A stretch of DNA of 56,346 nt from a virus: positions 1 through 56,346 of IMG/VR virus record IMGVR_UViG_3300009163_002034; one strand, given 5' to 3'. Positions 1 to 13,000 of this stretch are shown piece by piece. The stretch's first letter is position 1, and each line of letters begins with the position of its first letter. A program made the position numbers and the translations under genes. Under the pieces are notes generated by a model. The model was not told the origin of the DNA. It saw only the letters and a list, made by a program, of their open reading frames with translations, and made no database searches.

Positions 1-633
1 GGTGCTAATGTAACTGGTGCAGTTGGATTAGCTACCTTTGCAACAACAGCTAATGCAGTAGCTGGTGCAAACGTGTCAGGTGCAGTAGCATTTGCAACAA
101 CAGCTAACAGTGTAGCCGGCGCAAACGTAAGCGGTCAAGTTGGTTTTGCTAACGTTGCAAATAACGTAGCAGGCGCTAATGTAAGTGGTACTGTCTCAAG
201 TGCAACTACCGCAGGTACGGTAACAACTAATGCACAAGCTAATATTACAAGTGTTGGCACATTATCAAGTCTATCAGTATCAGGTAATGCTAACGTTGGT
301 AACTTGGGAGTAAGTGGTGGACTAACATCTACACGATCTCTAGTAACAGTTACAACTAACACAGTAATTGATCAATTTAGCCCAGCAGTATATACAACTG
401 CTAAATATGTTATTAGTGTGACAGGTGATAATGGCGTACAATCAGTTGAAACATTGTTAGCACAAGATGGAACATCTTCTTTCATTACAATCTATGCTGA
501 TGTATGTTCTAACAATACTGCTGATATCATTGAACTGTCTAGTAATATTAACGGTATATCAGGAAACGTAACGTTGTATGCAACTGCTAGTGGTGCAAAC
601 ACAAGAGTGAACATAGTAACTATGTACATTTAA
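1..633 (+). CDS. Repetitive tail-fibre-like protein, 5' end outside window
   Basis: The frame is open from the first base, so the gene begins upstream. The visible 210 residues start with Ala/Asn/Gly/Val-rich repeats of the type GANVSGAVAFATTANSVA, then NANVGNLGVSGG, and end in a non-repetitive C-terminal part of about 105 residues (from about position 318) that looks like a small beta-rich head domain. The same repeat family occurs in the genes at 695-3772 and 15265-19866, so this is one of three paralogous fibre/virion-surface proteins. Role inferred from repeat character and position next to tail genes; no catalytic motif seen. The long open frames on the opposite strand are composition artefacts. 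Confidence 0.75.
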   Translation, partial: GANVTGAVGLATFATTANAVAGANVSGAVAFATTANSVAGANVSGQVGFANVANNVAGANVSGTVSSATTAGTVTTNAQANITSVGTLSSLSVSGNANVGNLGVSGGLTSTRSLVTVTTNTVIDQFSPAVYTTAKYVISVTGDNGVQSVETLLAQDGTSSFITIYADVCSNNTADIIELSSNINGISGNVTLYATASGANTRVNIVTMYI

Positions 634-639
634 TAAATA
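632..639 (+). promoter_or_regulatory. Late-promoter-like octamer AATAAATA
   Basis: AATAAATA matches the NATAAATA late-promoter consensus of T4-like phages. It lies 55 nt before the GTG start of the next fibre gene, leaving room for a normal leader. It overlaps the stop codon of the preceding gene. Confidence 0.4.
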
Positions 640-649
640 AAATTTGTAA

Positions 650-669
650 ATATGGGCTACGGCCCATAT
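650..669 (+). other. 8-bp hairpin with TACG tetraloop
   Basis: ATATGGGC and GCCCATAT pair perfectly around a TACG loop closed by C-G, a UNCG-class very stable tetraloop. No T-run follows, so it is more likely an mRNA end-stabilising or processing hairpin between two fibre genes than a rho-independent terminator. Confidence 0.5.
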
Positions 670-694
670 ATACTTAAACAGGGAATATGGAACT

Positions 695-3600
695 GTGACA
701 GTAAAATACTTTAACGTAAAGACCGGCCTAACAACCGGAAATATACTATTGGATGCAGGTAATAGCAATATTACTGCTAATACGTTCATAGGTAATTTAT
801 CTGTCACAAATATTGCTAATTTGGGTAATGTTGGCAATGTAAAAATATCCGGCGGAACTAACGGATACGTACTTTCTACAGATGGTAGTGGAAATTTAAG
901 TTGGGAAGTCGGTGACACTCTACCGGGAGGCACGAATACACAAGTTCAGTTTAATGATGCCAGTACATTTGGTGGCAATTCAGCCTTTACTTTTAATAAA
1001 ACAACTGGAACTCTTAGTTCAACTATATTTTCAGGTGCCGGTAATGCACTAAGCAATATTCAAGGAGCCAATGTATCCGGTCAAGTTGCATATTCTAATG
1101 TAGCAAACAACGTAGCAGGTGCTAATGTTTTGGGACAAGTAGGTAATGCATTAGTAGCTGGAACGGTATATACAAACGCACAACCTAACATAACAAGTAC
1201 TGGTACATTAACAAGTGTTAGTGTGTCAGGAAATGCTAACATAGGCAATATTGGTACAGGTGGTTTAATAACTGCAACAGGTAACATTAGTGGTGGTAAC
1301 TTAAATACAGGTGGTGTAATATCTGCTACTGGTAATGCTAACGTTGGTAACTTAGGTACAGCCGGTTTAGTCACTGCAACCGGCAATATCATTGGTGGCA
1401 ATTTAACTACGAGTGGCATATTATCTGTTACTGGTACAGGTGTAAGCTCAATCAATGGCAATTTGAACATGAACAGCCAATTTGTTGTTTCAGTTTCAGA
1501 CCCAGTTAACTTACAGGATGTAGCAACAAAGAACTATGTTGATATAAAAGTAACTAGTGGTATATCATATCATCAACCTGTACAGGTAGCAACAACAACT
1601 ACATTAGCAATTGCTACCGGTGGCACGACAGCATACAACTCACCAAATGGCGCTGCTAATGGCATTGGCGCATATATTAGTACAACTGGTACATTCAACT
1701 TAATTGATACTGCAAACGTTCAAACTGTTGATACACGTATCTTAGTTAAAGATGAAGCAAACGCAACATGGAACGGCGTTTACACATATGCAAATACAAC
1801 TGCTATCGTTCGTTCTACTGATACTGACGAATACGGTGCAGATAGTGTAGAAGCATTTAGCATCAATGACTATTTCTATACACAAAATGGCACAGTAAAC
1901 AAAGGTGTTGCTTTTGTTGTAAGTGCCCCGAGTGGAACAATTACATTTGGTACAAGTAATATTACATTCTCAATATTCAGTTCATCACAAGTTTATAGTG
2001 CAGGAACTGGTATTGCGATTACGGGCACAACTATCAGTGCAAATGCCAGTCAAACACAAATTACAGCAGTTGGCACACTAACAACTTTAAGTGTCAGTGG
2101 TAATGCTAATATTGGAAATATTGGTACAGGTGGAATAATTACAGCTACCGGAACTGCAACCGTTGGTAACTTAGCTACAGGTGGAACATTAAGCGCAGGT
2201 GGTAATGCTAACGTAGGTAACTTGGGTGTTACTGGAGTGTTTGCTACTACACTAAGTGCTACGGGTAATGCTAACGCTGGTAACATAGGCGCAACACAAG
2301 GTATATTCACTAATGTAAGTGGTAATGGATCAACATTAAGTTCAATCACAGGTGCTAATGTTACCGGAGCAGTTGCATTTGCAACAACTGCCAATGCAGT
2401 AGCAGGAGCTAACGTGTCAGGAGCAGTTGCATTTGCAACAACTGCCAATGCAGTAGCAGGAGCTAACGTGTCAGGTGCTGTAACTTATGCCGCAACAGCA
2501 AATGCGGTAGCTGGTGCTAATGTCTCCGGAGCAGTTGCATTTGCAACAACAGCAAATAGTGTAGCAGGTGCTAATGTTTCGGGACAAGTAGGTAATGCAT
2601 TAGTAGCTGGAACTGTATATACAAACGCACAACCAAACATCACAAGTACAGGAACATTGGCAAGTTTATCAGTATCAGGTAATGCTACAGTTGGTAATAT
2701 TATTGGCCCACTTGCAAGTGGTAATAGTAATATTTATATTACATCAAATGCCAATATTAGCATGTATGTGAATGGTAATGCTACCGTAAGATTTGTTGTT
2801 ACTGATACCGGCGCTAATATTACAGGTACACTCAGTGCTACAGGTAATGCCAACGTTGGTAATATAGGTGCTACTAACATTGTTGGTACATTATCGACAG
2901 CATCACAAACAAACATTACAAGTACAGGTACATTAGCAAGTTTATCAGTGTCAGGCAACGCTAACGTAGGTAATATTGGCACAGCAGGACAATTTATATC
3001 AAGTGTAATTACTGGTACAGCTCCAATGGTAGTATCATCAACTACTCAAGTTGCTAACTTGAATGCAACAACCGCAGGTACGGTTTACACTAACGCTCAA
3101 CCAAACATTACTAGTACCGGTACATTGGCAAGTTTATCAGTAAGTGGTAATGCCAACGTTGGTAATATAGGTGCTACTAACATTGTTGGAACACTATCAA
3201 CAGCATCACAACCAAACATTACAAGTACCGGCACATTAGCAAGTTTATCAGTAAGTGGTAATGCAACCGTTGGAAATATAATTGGCCCACTTGCAAGTGG
3301 TAATAGTAACATATCTATTACAGCAAACAGTAATATTGCAATGACTGTTGCCGGTACTTCTAACATAATGATTTTAACTGCTACTGGGGCTAACATTACA
3401 GGATCATTGAGTGTGAGTGGTAACGTATCAACCGGTGGTGCAATTTTACCTAGAGTAGTATCTATTACTGATGGTACAAGTGTTACTATAAATGGTGATA
3501 CTACTGATATAGCAACACAAACTAATACTCAAGTTTCAGGTACGCTTACAATTAATGCACCTACCGGAACACCATTCAATGGCCAAAAGTTAATATTTAG

Positions 3601-3772
3601 ATTGCAATCTAGTAACATACAAACGTTCAGTTGGAACGCTGTTTTTGCTGGGTCAACTGATTTAAGTTTACCTACAACAAGTTCAGGTTCGAGTAAATAT
3701 GACTATGTTGGATTCATATATAACACGCCGGCAATTAATTGGCAATTGTTAGCTAAGAATTTTGGATTTTAA
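695..3772 (+). CDS. Large repetitive tail-fibre-like virion protein
   Basis: Protein of 1025 residues starting at GTG. The only nearby ATG (687) runs into a stop at once, and AGGG lies upstream. The N-terminal part is followed by many NANIGNIGTGG and GANVSGAVAFATTANAVA repeats. A non-repetitive insert at roughly residues 265-445 begins DPVNLQDVATKNYVD and resembles the fibre domain found in many phage tail proteins (DAATKAYVD...VLVKN...GVY). The C-terminus (about 920-1025) is a distinct beta-rich domain ending FGF. Inferred to be a tail or virion-surface fibre with a repetitive shaft. It shares repeats and the insert type with the gene at 15265. No enzymatic motif is visible. Confidence 0.75.
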   Translation: MTVKYFNVKTGLTTGNILLDAGNSNITANTFIGNLSVTNIANLGNVGNVKISGGTNGYVLSTDGSGNLSWEVGDTLPGGTNTQVQFNDASTFGGNSAFTFNKTTGTLSSTIFSGAGNALSNIQGANVSGQVAYSNVANNVAGANVLGQVGNALVAGTVYTNAQPNITSTGTLTSVSVSGNANIGNIGTGGLITATGNISGGNLNTGGVISATGNANVGNLGTAGLVTATGNIIGGNLTTSGILSVTGTGVSSINGNLNMNSQFVVSVSDPVNLQDVATKNYVDIKVTSGISYHQPVQVATTTTLAIATGGTTAYNSPNGAANGIGAYISTTGTFNLIDTANVQTVDTRILVKDEANATWNGVYTYANTTAIVRSTDTDEYGADSVEAFSINDYFYTQNGTVNKGVAFVVSAPSGTITFGTSNITFSIFSSSQVYSAGTGIAITGTTISANASQTQITAVGTLTTLSVSGNANIGNIGTGGIITATGTATVGNLATGGTLSAGGNANVGNLGVTGVFATTLSATGNANAGNIGATQGIFTNVSGNGSTLSSITGANVTGAVAFATTANAVAGANVSGAVAFATTANAVAGANVSGAVTYAATANAVAGANVSGAVAFATTANSVAGANVSGQVGNALVAGTVYTNAQPNITSTGTLASLSVSGNATVGNIIGPLASGNSNIYITSNANISMYVNGNATVRFVVTDTGANITGTLSATGNANVGNIGATNIVGTLSTASQTNITSTGTLASLSVSGNANVGNIGTAGQFISSVITGTAPMVVSSTTQVANLNATTAGTVYTNAQPNITSTGTLASLSVSGNANVGNIGATNIVGTLSTASQPNITSTGTLASLSVSGNATVGNIIGPLASGNSNISITANSNIAMTVAGTSNIMILTATGANITGSLSVSGNVSTGGAILPRVVSITDGTSVTINGDTTDIATQTNTQVSGTLTINAPTGTPFNGQKLIFRLQSSNIQTFSWNAVFAGSTDLSLPTTSSGSSKYDYVGFIYNTPAINWQLLAKNFGF
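2369..2476 (+). repeat. Tandem 54-bp duplication inside fibre gene
   Basis: Two adjacent 54-bp copies (2369-2422 and 2423-2476) differ only at the last base. They encode an 18-residue AVAFATTANAVAGANVSG unit twice. Near-identity at synonymous positions points to a recent duplication and shows how the fibre shaft can change length. Confidence 0.85.
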
Positions 3773-3791
3773 TAGTTAAGGAAAATAGAAC

Positions 3792-3992
3792 ATGGAAGAT
3801 ATTATCAATCAGATTGACGGACGAGTACAAATTATTTTTGAAAAGACCAGTGAATACAACCAAACATATCGTGATGCATTGTGGATGACACAAGAAGAAT
3901 ATGATGCGACATCAAGTGAAACTATTGAGTCAATGAAGCAAGAGAGATTTGATAATTGGTTAGCAATTGTCAATGCACTGCCAACAGAATAA
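3792..3992 (+). CDS. Small conserved-looking acidic protein, unknown function
   Basis: A 66-residue acidic protein with AAGGA about 10 nt before ATG, squeezed between two giant structural genes. It has no transmembrane segment, signal peptide or recognisable motif. The centre (QTYRDALWMTQEEYDATSSE) and a helical C-terminus suggest a compact helical protein. Small genes between fibre genes in T4-like phages are often assembly chaperones or hinge proteins; that is only a positional guess here. Confidence 0.6.
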   Translation: MEDIINQIDGRVQIIFEKTSEYNQTYRDALWMTQEEYDATSSETIESMKQERFDNWLAIVNALPTE

Positions 3993-4007
3993 CAGTAGTA
4001 ATAACAT

Positions 4008-7000
4008 ATGGCAAATAGATATTGGGTAGGCGGTACCGGTACTTGGACTACTACTACCACTAACTGGTCGGCAAGTTCAGGTGGTGCTTCGGGCGCATCT
4101 GCACCTACCGCAGCGGACTCTGTATTTTTTGACCAGGCAGCAACTTATACTGTCACTATGACGGGTGCCTTAACCTGCTTAGACATTACAGTATCGGCAG
4201 GTACAGTAACCTTCACTAGCACAGGTACGTTAGCAGTCAGTGGTTCGATGTCGTTATTAGCCGGAACATTGTGGAGTGCAACCGGTACTATAACCTTTAA
4301 CGCAACCACCAGTAAAACAATTACGACCAATGCAGTAACGATAAACAGCCCCATAACCTTTGCTGGTGTAGGTGGCACATGGACGTTGGGTAGTAACCTC
4401 ACCTTAGGTCTTACACTTACTACAACATTAACTAACGGTACAATATCATTATCTACTTTTACCTTAGCTACAGGCATATTTAGTTCAGCCGGCACTGCTG
4501 CCCGCTCAATTAGTTTTGGTACAGGTAATATTGACTTAACACATACTACTGCTGGAACTATTGTATTAGCAATGGCAACTGCTACTTTATTTACAGTATC
4601 AGGCACTGGTGGATTTACTAGTGCAATGTCAGTGACAAGAACATTTCAATTCGGGAGTACTGCTGGCGGATCAGCAACCAACAGTCCAAACCTATCTCTT
4701 ACAAGCGGTGCATCCATACCCACTTTATCAGCAGCTAGTTGGTTTAACACATTAAATTTCAATGGTTCAACGTGTACACCGGCATCAACCACATTAAACT
4801 TAAATGGATTAACACTGGCTTTGGGTGGTACTTATACTAATTTAACACCTACAATGGTTGGTACTGGTACTATTACAAGTAATGGCAATACTACTTTAAC
4901 TAATTTAACAATCAATAGTACATCAGGTACTACTACATTAGGTGCTGACTTTGCATTAACTGCAACAAGTACAACAACGTTAACCAGTGGTACATTAGCA
5001 TTGGGTACTTTTACATTAAGTACTGGTATATTCAGTTCAAATAACTCAACTACTAGATCAATTAGTTTTGGTACAGGCACAATTAATTTAACACATACTA
5101 CAGCAACAACCACAGTATTGAACATGCCAACTGTTACTGGATTTACTTATACAGGTACAGGTGGATTCACCACAGCGGCGACAGTTGCTAGAGCAGTTTT
5201 TTTCGGTAACACAGCCGGTGGCACATCAGCTAATGCGCCAAACATGACAGTAACAGGTACTGGTACATCAGTAATATCCTTTGCAACAGGTAGTTGGTTT
5301 AACACATTGAGTTTTACTAGTACTGTGTTTAACCCAGGTACAACCGCATTAAACTTAAATGGATTGACACTATCACCTAGTGGTACATTTACTAGCTTAA
5401 CACCTACAATGGTTGGTACTGGTACTATTACATCTAGTGGTAATACCACACTTGCATCATTAACTATTGCTAGCACATCAGGTACTACTACATTAGGTGA
5501 TACATTTACGTTAACTGCAACAAGTACAACTACATTAACCAGTGGCACATTAGCACTAGCTAATTTTACATTAAGTACCGGTATATTCAGTTCAGCCGGC
5601 CTACTCACTAGAGCAATATCATTTGGTACTGGTAATATTGCACTAACTCATACTACAGCCGGAACTACAGTATTGTCAATGGCAACTGTTACAGGATTTA
5701 CTTATACAGCTACCACTGGTGGATTTACCAGTGCAATGTCAGTAGCAAGAACATTTACTTTTGGTACTACAGCTGGTTCAACTACTAATGCACCAAACTT
5801 GTCACTTCCGAGCGGTGCATCTATACCCACTTTAACAACTGGTAGTTGGTTTAACACATTAAATTTTAACGGATCAACATGTACACCGGCAGTAACTGCA
5901 TTAAACTTAAATGGATTAACACTGGCTTCGGGTGGTAATTATGCTAGCTTAACACCTACAATGGTTGGTACTGGTACTATTACATCAAACACCAATACCA
6001 CACTTGCATCATTAAATATTGCTAGCACATCAGGCACTACTACATTAGGTGATACATTTACGTTAACTGCAACAAGTACAACTACACTAACTAGTGGAAC
6101 ATTAGCGTTAGGTACTTTTACATTAAGTACAGGTATATTCAGTTCATCTAGCGCAGTCACTAGAGCAATATCATTTGGTACGGGTAATATTGCATTAACA
6201 CATACTACGGCCGCAACAGTAGTATTGAATATGGCAACAGTTACTGGATTTACATATACAGGTACTGGTGGATTTACCAGTGCAATGGGAAATACAAGAA
6301 CATTTACATTTGGTACTACGGGTGGTTCTACAACTAACAGTGTAAACTTAACATTGAGTGGTGCATCAGTTGCAACACTTACAACAGCTAGTTATTTTAA
6401 CAAACTGGATTTTACTACTAGTACATTTAACCCAGGCACAACTACATTAAACTTAAATGGATTGACATTGAGTAATGGTGTTGGTGCAGTATATACTACT
6501 ATGACAGTTAACATGGTTGGTACTGGTACTATTACACCTAATACCAATACTACATTGGGTCCGTTGATTATTAATAATGGTGCCGGCACTACTACATTGG
6601 CGGCTGCACTAAGTTGTACCACATTCACTATGACTGCGGGTACTATTAATTTTGCTACATTTAATTTAACCTGTTCCAGTACAGCCGCATATACCTCTGG
6701 TACCCTGAGCAATATTGGTACTATTACCTGTACAACTTTTACAGTTAACGGAACATTTACATTATCTAGTGGTACTATTACACCAAGTGTTAGTTTTGTA
6801 TTGACCAGTGGTGCCTTCAATTATAACGGTGGTACTTTAAGTGCAGTACCTACATTTACGCATACAGCAGGTACAGTTACTCTTGGTCAAGCATATGCGC
6901 TTACTGCAACCGGTACATATACATTAACTGCTGGAACATTAAATTTAAACGGATATGATTTAACTACTGGTATATTCAGTTCAACTGGTACAGGTGTTCG

Positions 7001-10000
7001 TTCAATAACATTTGGTACTAATACTATTATATTAAATCATTCTACAGCCGCACAAACTGTATTATCCATGGCAATTGTTACTAACTTTACATATACAGGT
7101 ACAGGTGGGTTCGTTACAGATACAACATCAGTAACAAGAACGGTAACCTTTGGCACTACAGGTGGCTCTGCAACCAATGCACCACTCTTAACGTTAACTG
7201 GTAGTGGTACAAATGTAATAACATTTACAACAGGTAGTTGGTTTAAAAATCTTAGTTTTGGTACTACGGCATTTAACCCGGGTACAACTGCATTATCAAT
7301 TGTTGGAGATCTAACACTATCAAGTGGTGGTACATTTACTGGTTTGACAGCTACAATGGTTACTACTGGTACTATTACAAATAATACTAAAACTATAGCT
7401 GCATTAACAATCAACAGCACCTCAGGCACTACTACCTTATCTGCTGCACTAACAGTATCAGGTACTACTACATTAACTAGTGGCACTCTTAATCTAGCCA
7501 ATTTTACAATAACAACCGCTATATTCAGTTCAAGTAACACAAACACCCGGTCAATTACTTTTGGTACAGGTACTATTATATTATCTAATAATACAGCAAC
7601 TACTATATTGTCTATGGCAATTGCTACTAACTTTACATGTGATAATACCAGCGCCGGAGGTTTTGTAGTAGCATCTCTAAATAGCGGGCTTTTAGAAACT
7701 GTAGTATTTGGTACTACGGGCGGATCAACCACTAATGCACCAAATTTAACTGTTGGCAACAGTAATACCACCTTATTTTTAAATATTACTGATAGCTCTT
7801 GGTTTAACACATTAACCTCAACATATACTAATGCATATATAAATTACTCCACAGGAGCTACGACTCAAGTACTTGGAACATATGTAAGTACATTGGCATT
7901 GTCTAATCAGCGTGATAATTATACAGGATTTCTTCCAAACTTTACCAGAACACAAACATATACTACTACCACATCCCAAGTGTTGGCCGGCATTGGTTTT
8001 AACTGTCCGGGTGGAACATTAACTATAGTAGATCCTGTTAGAAATTTTAATGCATTTACAATTAATACCTATGCTGGCACCGTAGTCACTACTTTGGCGC
8101 TAGTGGCAGGTACTATAGATGTAAGTGATGCGGCTAATGCATATGATGGGATTAGTGACTCGATGGGGTTTGGACGAATAGTTTCGTCTAACCAAAATAC
8201 CCGTTCGATGGCATTTGGTTCTAATATTATGCAGCTGGCAAATGCATCATCACCGTATGTTTATGCTACTTCAATATCAATGGCAGATACTACTAATTTT
8301 ACCAGTACTGGAACTGGGGGATTTTGGTTATATCCTTATACCGGTACTGCTATTACTATTGGTACTACAGCTGGTGGATCTGTTACTAGTACTTTCAACC
8401 TATACGTAGGGAACTTTGGTGCACCAGGCGCACTGACCATTACAACTGGTAGTTGGTTTAAAACTTTAAGTTTTATAGCACCATATGGTTTTTCATCGTT
8501 TAGTGGTACTATTACTTCCACTTCTATAAACTGTAGTTCTTTGGCACTTTCCACTTATGTCAGTTTCAGTAATTTAAGTGCAACCATGAGAGATACTGGT
8601 ACTATTACATCTACTAGTCCTGGTACTACTACTATGGGTAACCTAACAATTAATAATGGTGCAGGTACTACTACATTAGCGACAGCACTATCATGTACCA
8701 CTTTTACACAAACAGACGGTACTATTGATTTTGCTACATTTAACTTAACTTGTTCAAGTACAGCAACATATACAACAGGTACATTATCAAATATAGGTAC
8801 TATCAGTTGTACAACATGGACTATTTCTGCGGCCAGTACATTTACATTAACTCAGGGTACTATTACACCAAGTGTTAGTTTTGTATTGACCAGTGGTGCC
8901 TTCAATTATAACGGCGGCACATTGAGTGCTGTACCCACCTTTACGCATACAGCAGGTACAGTAACATTGGGGCAAGCACTATCATTGGCTGCAACAGGTA
9001 CATATACATTAACTGCCGGAACATTAAACTTAAATGGATTTGATTTAACTACAGGTATATTCAGTTCGAGTAACACAAATACTCGTTCAATTACATTCGG
9101 TACAAATAATATTGTATTAGCGCACACCACGGCAGCAACAGTTGTATTGAGTATGGCAATTGCTACTGGATTTACATATACAGGTACGGGTGGTTTTACT
9201 AGTGATATGTCAGTAACAAGAACATTTACTTTTGGTACTACAAGTGGTTCAACAACTAATGCACCCAATTTGTCACTTATATCTGGTGCATCGACTTCAA
9301 CATTTACTGATGGGTCATGGTTTAAAGCACTAGACTTTACTGGAAGTACTTGTACTGTTGCAGTTACTGCTAGTCTACTTGGCATTAACGTAGACACATT
9401 AACGTTAGCAACGGGTGGTACTTACACAAGTTTAATACCAGTTTTTACTAGATCACAAACTTGGACCCCGCAATATAGCAAACAATTAGGTGGTATTGGA
9501 TTTAATGTAGTTGGAGGCACATTCACATTAGGTGGCGCACAAACTTACACAGCAACTTCGGTGACTATTTTAACTGCAGGTACAATGGATTTAGGGGGAT
9601 TTGATTTTACGACTGGTTCATTCCTTTCATCTAACACAAACACCAGATCAATTAATTTTGGTACAAACAACATTATATTAGCAACTACAACTGCCGCAAC
9701 TACAGTATTGAGTATGGCAGTAGTTACTGGATTTACTTATACAGGTACTGGTGGATTTCAAACAGATGCAACATCAGTAACAAGAACGGTTACATTTGGT
9801 ACTACGGGCGGCTCATCAACTAATGCACCAAGCTTGTCAATAACTGGTAGTGGTACAAATGTAATAACACTTACTACCGGTAGTTGGTTTAACACATTGA
9901 GTTTTGGAACTACTGCATTTACAGTTCCAGCTACGTCATTAAGCGTAAATAGTTTAACACTATCCAGTGGTGGTACATTTACCGGATTAACAGCTACAAT

Positions 10001-13000
10001 GGTTGGTACTGGTACTATTACAAGTAATAATAAACCAATTGCGGCATTAACAATCAATCATTCAGGCACTACTACATTAGCAGATGCATTATCTACTGGT
10101 ATAACTGCTACTACTACACTAACCATAGGAACATTAAACTTAAATGGATTTGATTTAACAACTGGTATATTCAGTTCATCTAACACATCTACTCGTTCAA
10201 TTATTTTTGGTAGTAATAATATTATACTATCAACTACTACGGCTGCACAAATTGTGTTAGCAATGGCCACTGCTACTGGATTTACATGGGACAATACAAG
10301 CATTGGCGGGTTTACTAGTACAATGTCAACTACAAGAACATTTCAATTTGGTCAAACTGCCGGCGGCTCTGCAACCAATGCCCCTAACTTAACATTAATC
10401 AGTGGTTCGTCAATTGCTACGCTTACAACAGGTAGTTGGTTTGATAATCTTAGTTTTGGTGGTTCTGGTGGTACTGAGTTTACTTTAGGTACAACTGCAT
10501 TGTCAATTAATGGAAGTTTAACACTATCAAATGCAGCACTTGCTATATTTACTGGTTTAACACCAACAATGGTTGGTACTGGTACTATTACTAGTTACGG
10601 TAAAACTATAGCCGCATTAACAATTAATAGCACCTCAGGTACTACTACATTAGGTGGTGCATTGTCATTTGCACTTGCTACAGCAACAACTACACTAACA
10701 TCAGGTACATTAAACTTGGGTGGATTTGATTTAACAACCGGTATATTCAGTTCAACTAATACGAATACTCGTTCAATAGTTTTTGGTACTAATAATATTA
10801 TATTAGCACATACAACTGCGGCAACAACAGTATTGTCAATGGCAACTGCTACTGGATTTACGTGGGACAATACAAGCACCGGAGGATTTACTGCGGCAGC
10901 AGATATCACTAGGACATTTACATTTGGTACTACTGGCGGATCAACCACCAATGCACCAAATTTATCAATAACTGGTAGTGGCACAGCAATAGCAACAATC
11001 ACAACAGCTAGTTGGTTTAACAATCTTAATTTTAATAGTACTGCATTTACTGTTCCAGCAACCGCATTATCAATTGCCGGCGGTCTAACATTATCAAGTG
11101 CAGCCCTTGCTGTATATACTGGTTTGTCAATTACTATGGTTGATACTGGTACTTTTACTACTAATGGTAAAACCATAGCGGCATTCACTGTTAATAATGG
11201 CGCAGGCACCACTACAATGTTAGGTGCAATAGGTTGTACAACATTTACTATGACCGCCGGCACTATTGATTTTGCTTTCTATGCAATAACTTGTTCAGGT
11301 GCATTTACATATACATCCGGTACTATATTAAACTTCCCAGGAAGTTTAAGCACTACTACATTAACAATTAACGGAACACTGACCATGACCGCTGGTATGA
11401 CTATTACTGCAACAGTCAGTGTAGTATTGCAATCAGGTGCATTTAACTATAACGGCGGAACATTAACTACTCCTGTTTTCACTCAAACAACAGGTGCAGT
11501 AACATTGGGTCAACCATTAACAATTACTGGTGCATACACACTAACAGCCGGTACATTAGACTTAGGTAATAATAACTTAACAGTTGGTACATTTGTCTCA
11601 TCTACTGCTAATACTCGTTCAATATCATTTGGTACAGCAAGTATTACATTAAACACCAGTGTAGCAGCTTCTACTGTATTAAGTATGGCAACTGTTACTG
11701 GATTTACTTATACAGGTACTGGTAATTTTATTAGTGATGCAGCGGTAACAAGAACATTTACATTTGGTACTACCGGTGGTTCTATAACTAATAGTCCTAA
11801 TTTAGCAATAAATGGTAGTGGTACAGCAATAGCAACAATTACAACAGGTAGTTGGTTTAACACATTGAGTTTTGATACTACTGCATTTGTATTACCGGCT
11901 ACATCATTGAATCTAGAATCATTAACATTATCCCCCGGTGGTACATTCACTGGATTGACAATTACTATGCTAGATACTGGTACAATTACTGGAAATAGTC
12001 GTACAATTGTTTCTATGACTATCAATCATTCAGGTACTACTACTATTGCTGGTACACTTTTAACTTGCACCGGCAGTATTACCCTTACAGCGGGCACTTT
12101 AACTTTAACCGCTAATCTTAATTTACTAACAACCAATGGGCAATTTGTCTCAACTAACACTAATACTCGTTCAATTAATTTTGGAGCATTTAACATTGAC
12201 CTTCAATGTACTACATCCGCAACTGTAGTATTGAATATGGCAGACGCCACTGGATTTACATATTCAGGCACCGGTGGTTTCACAAGCCCTTCTACTAGTA
12301 CTAGAACATTTACCTTTGGTACTACTTCGGGTTCAATTACCAATAGCCCTAATTTAACATTAACTGGTGTTGGTACATCAGTGTCAACATTTACAACTGG
12401 TAGTTGGTTTAACACATTAAGTTTTGGTAGTACTGTGTTTACCTTAGCCGCAACAAGTTTAAACTTAAATGGATTGACATTAAGTACTGGTGCCGGTGTA
12501 TATACCAACTTGACAGCCAATATGCGTGGAACTGGTACTATTACTCCGAACACCAATACTACATTAGGTCCGTTAGTTATTAATAATGGTGCCGGCACTA
12601 CCACATTAGCGGCAGCATTAAGTTGTACCACCTTCACTATGACGGCCGGCGCAATTGATTTTGCTACGTTCAACTTAACATGTTCAGGTACAGCAACATA
12701 TACATCAGGTACATTAAGTAATATTGGTACTATAAGTTGTACAACATTTACTGTTAATATTGGAACATTTACATTAACTCAAGGTACTATCACACCAAGT
12801 GTTAGTTTTGTAGTATCTGGTAGTGGTACATTTAACTACAATGGTGGTACATTAAGTGCAGTACCTACATTTACCCAAAGCCAAGGTAATGTGACCCTTG
12901 GCAAAGCATACGCTCTTACTGCGACAGGTACATATTCATTTAGTGGTGCTGGTACACTAGATTTAGCTGGATTTACCTTAACCACTGGTATATTCAGTTG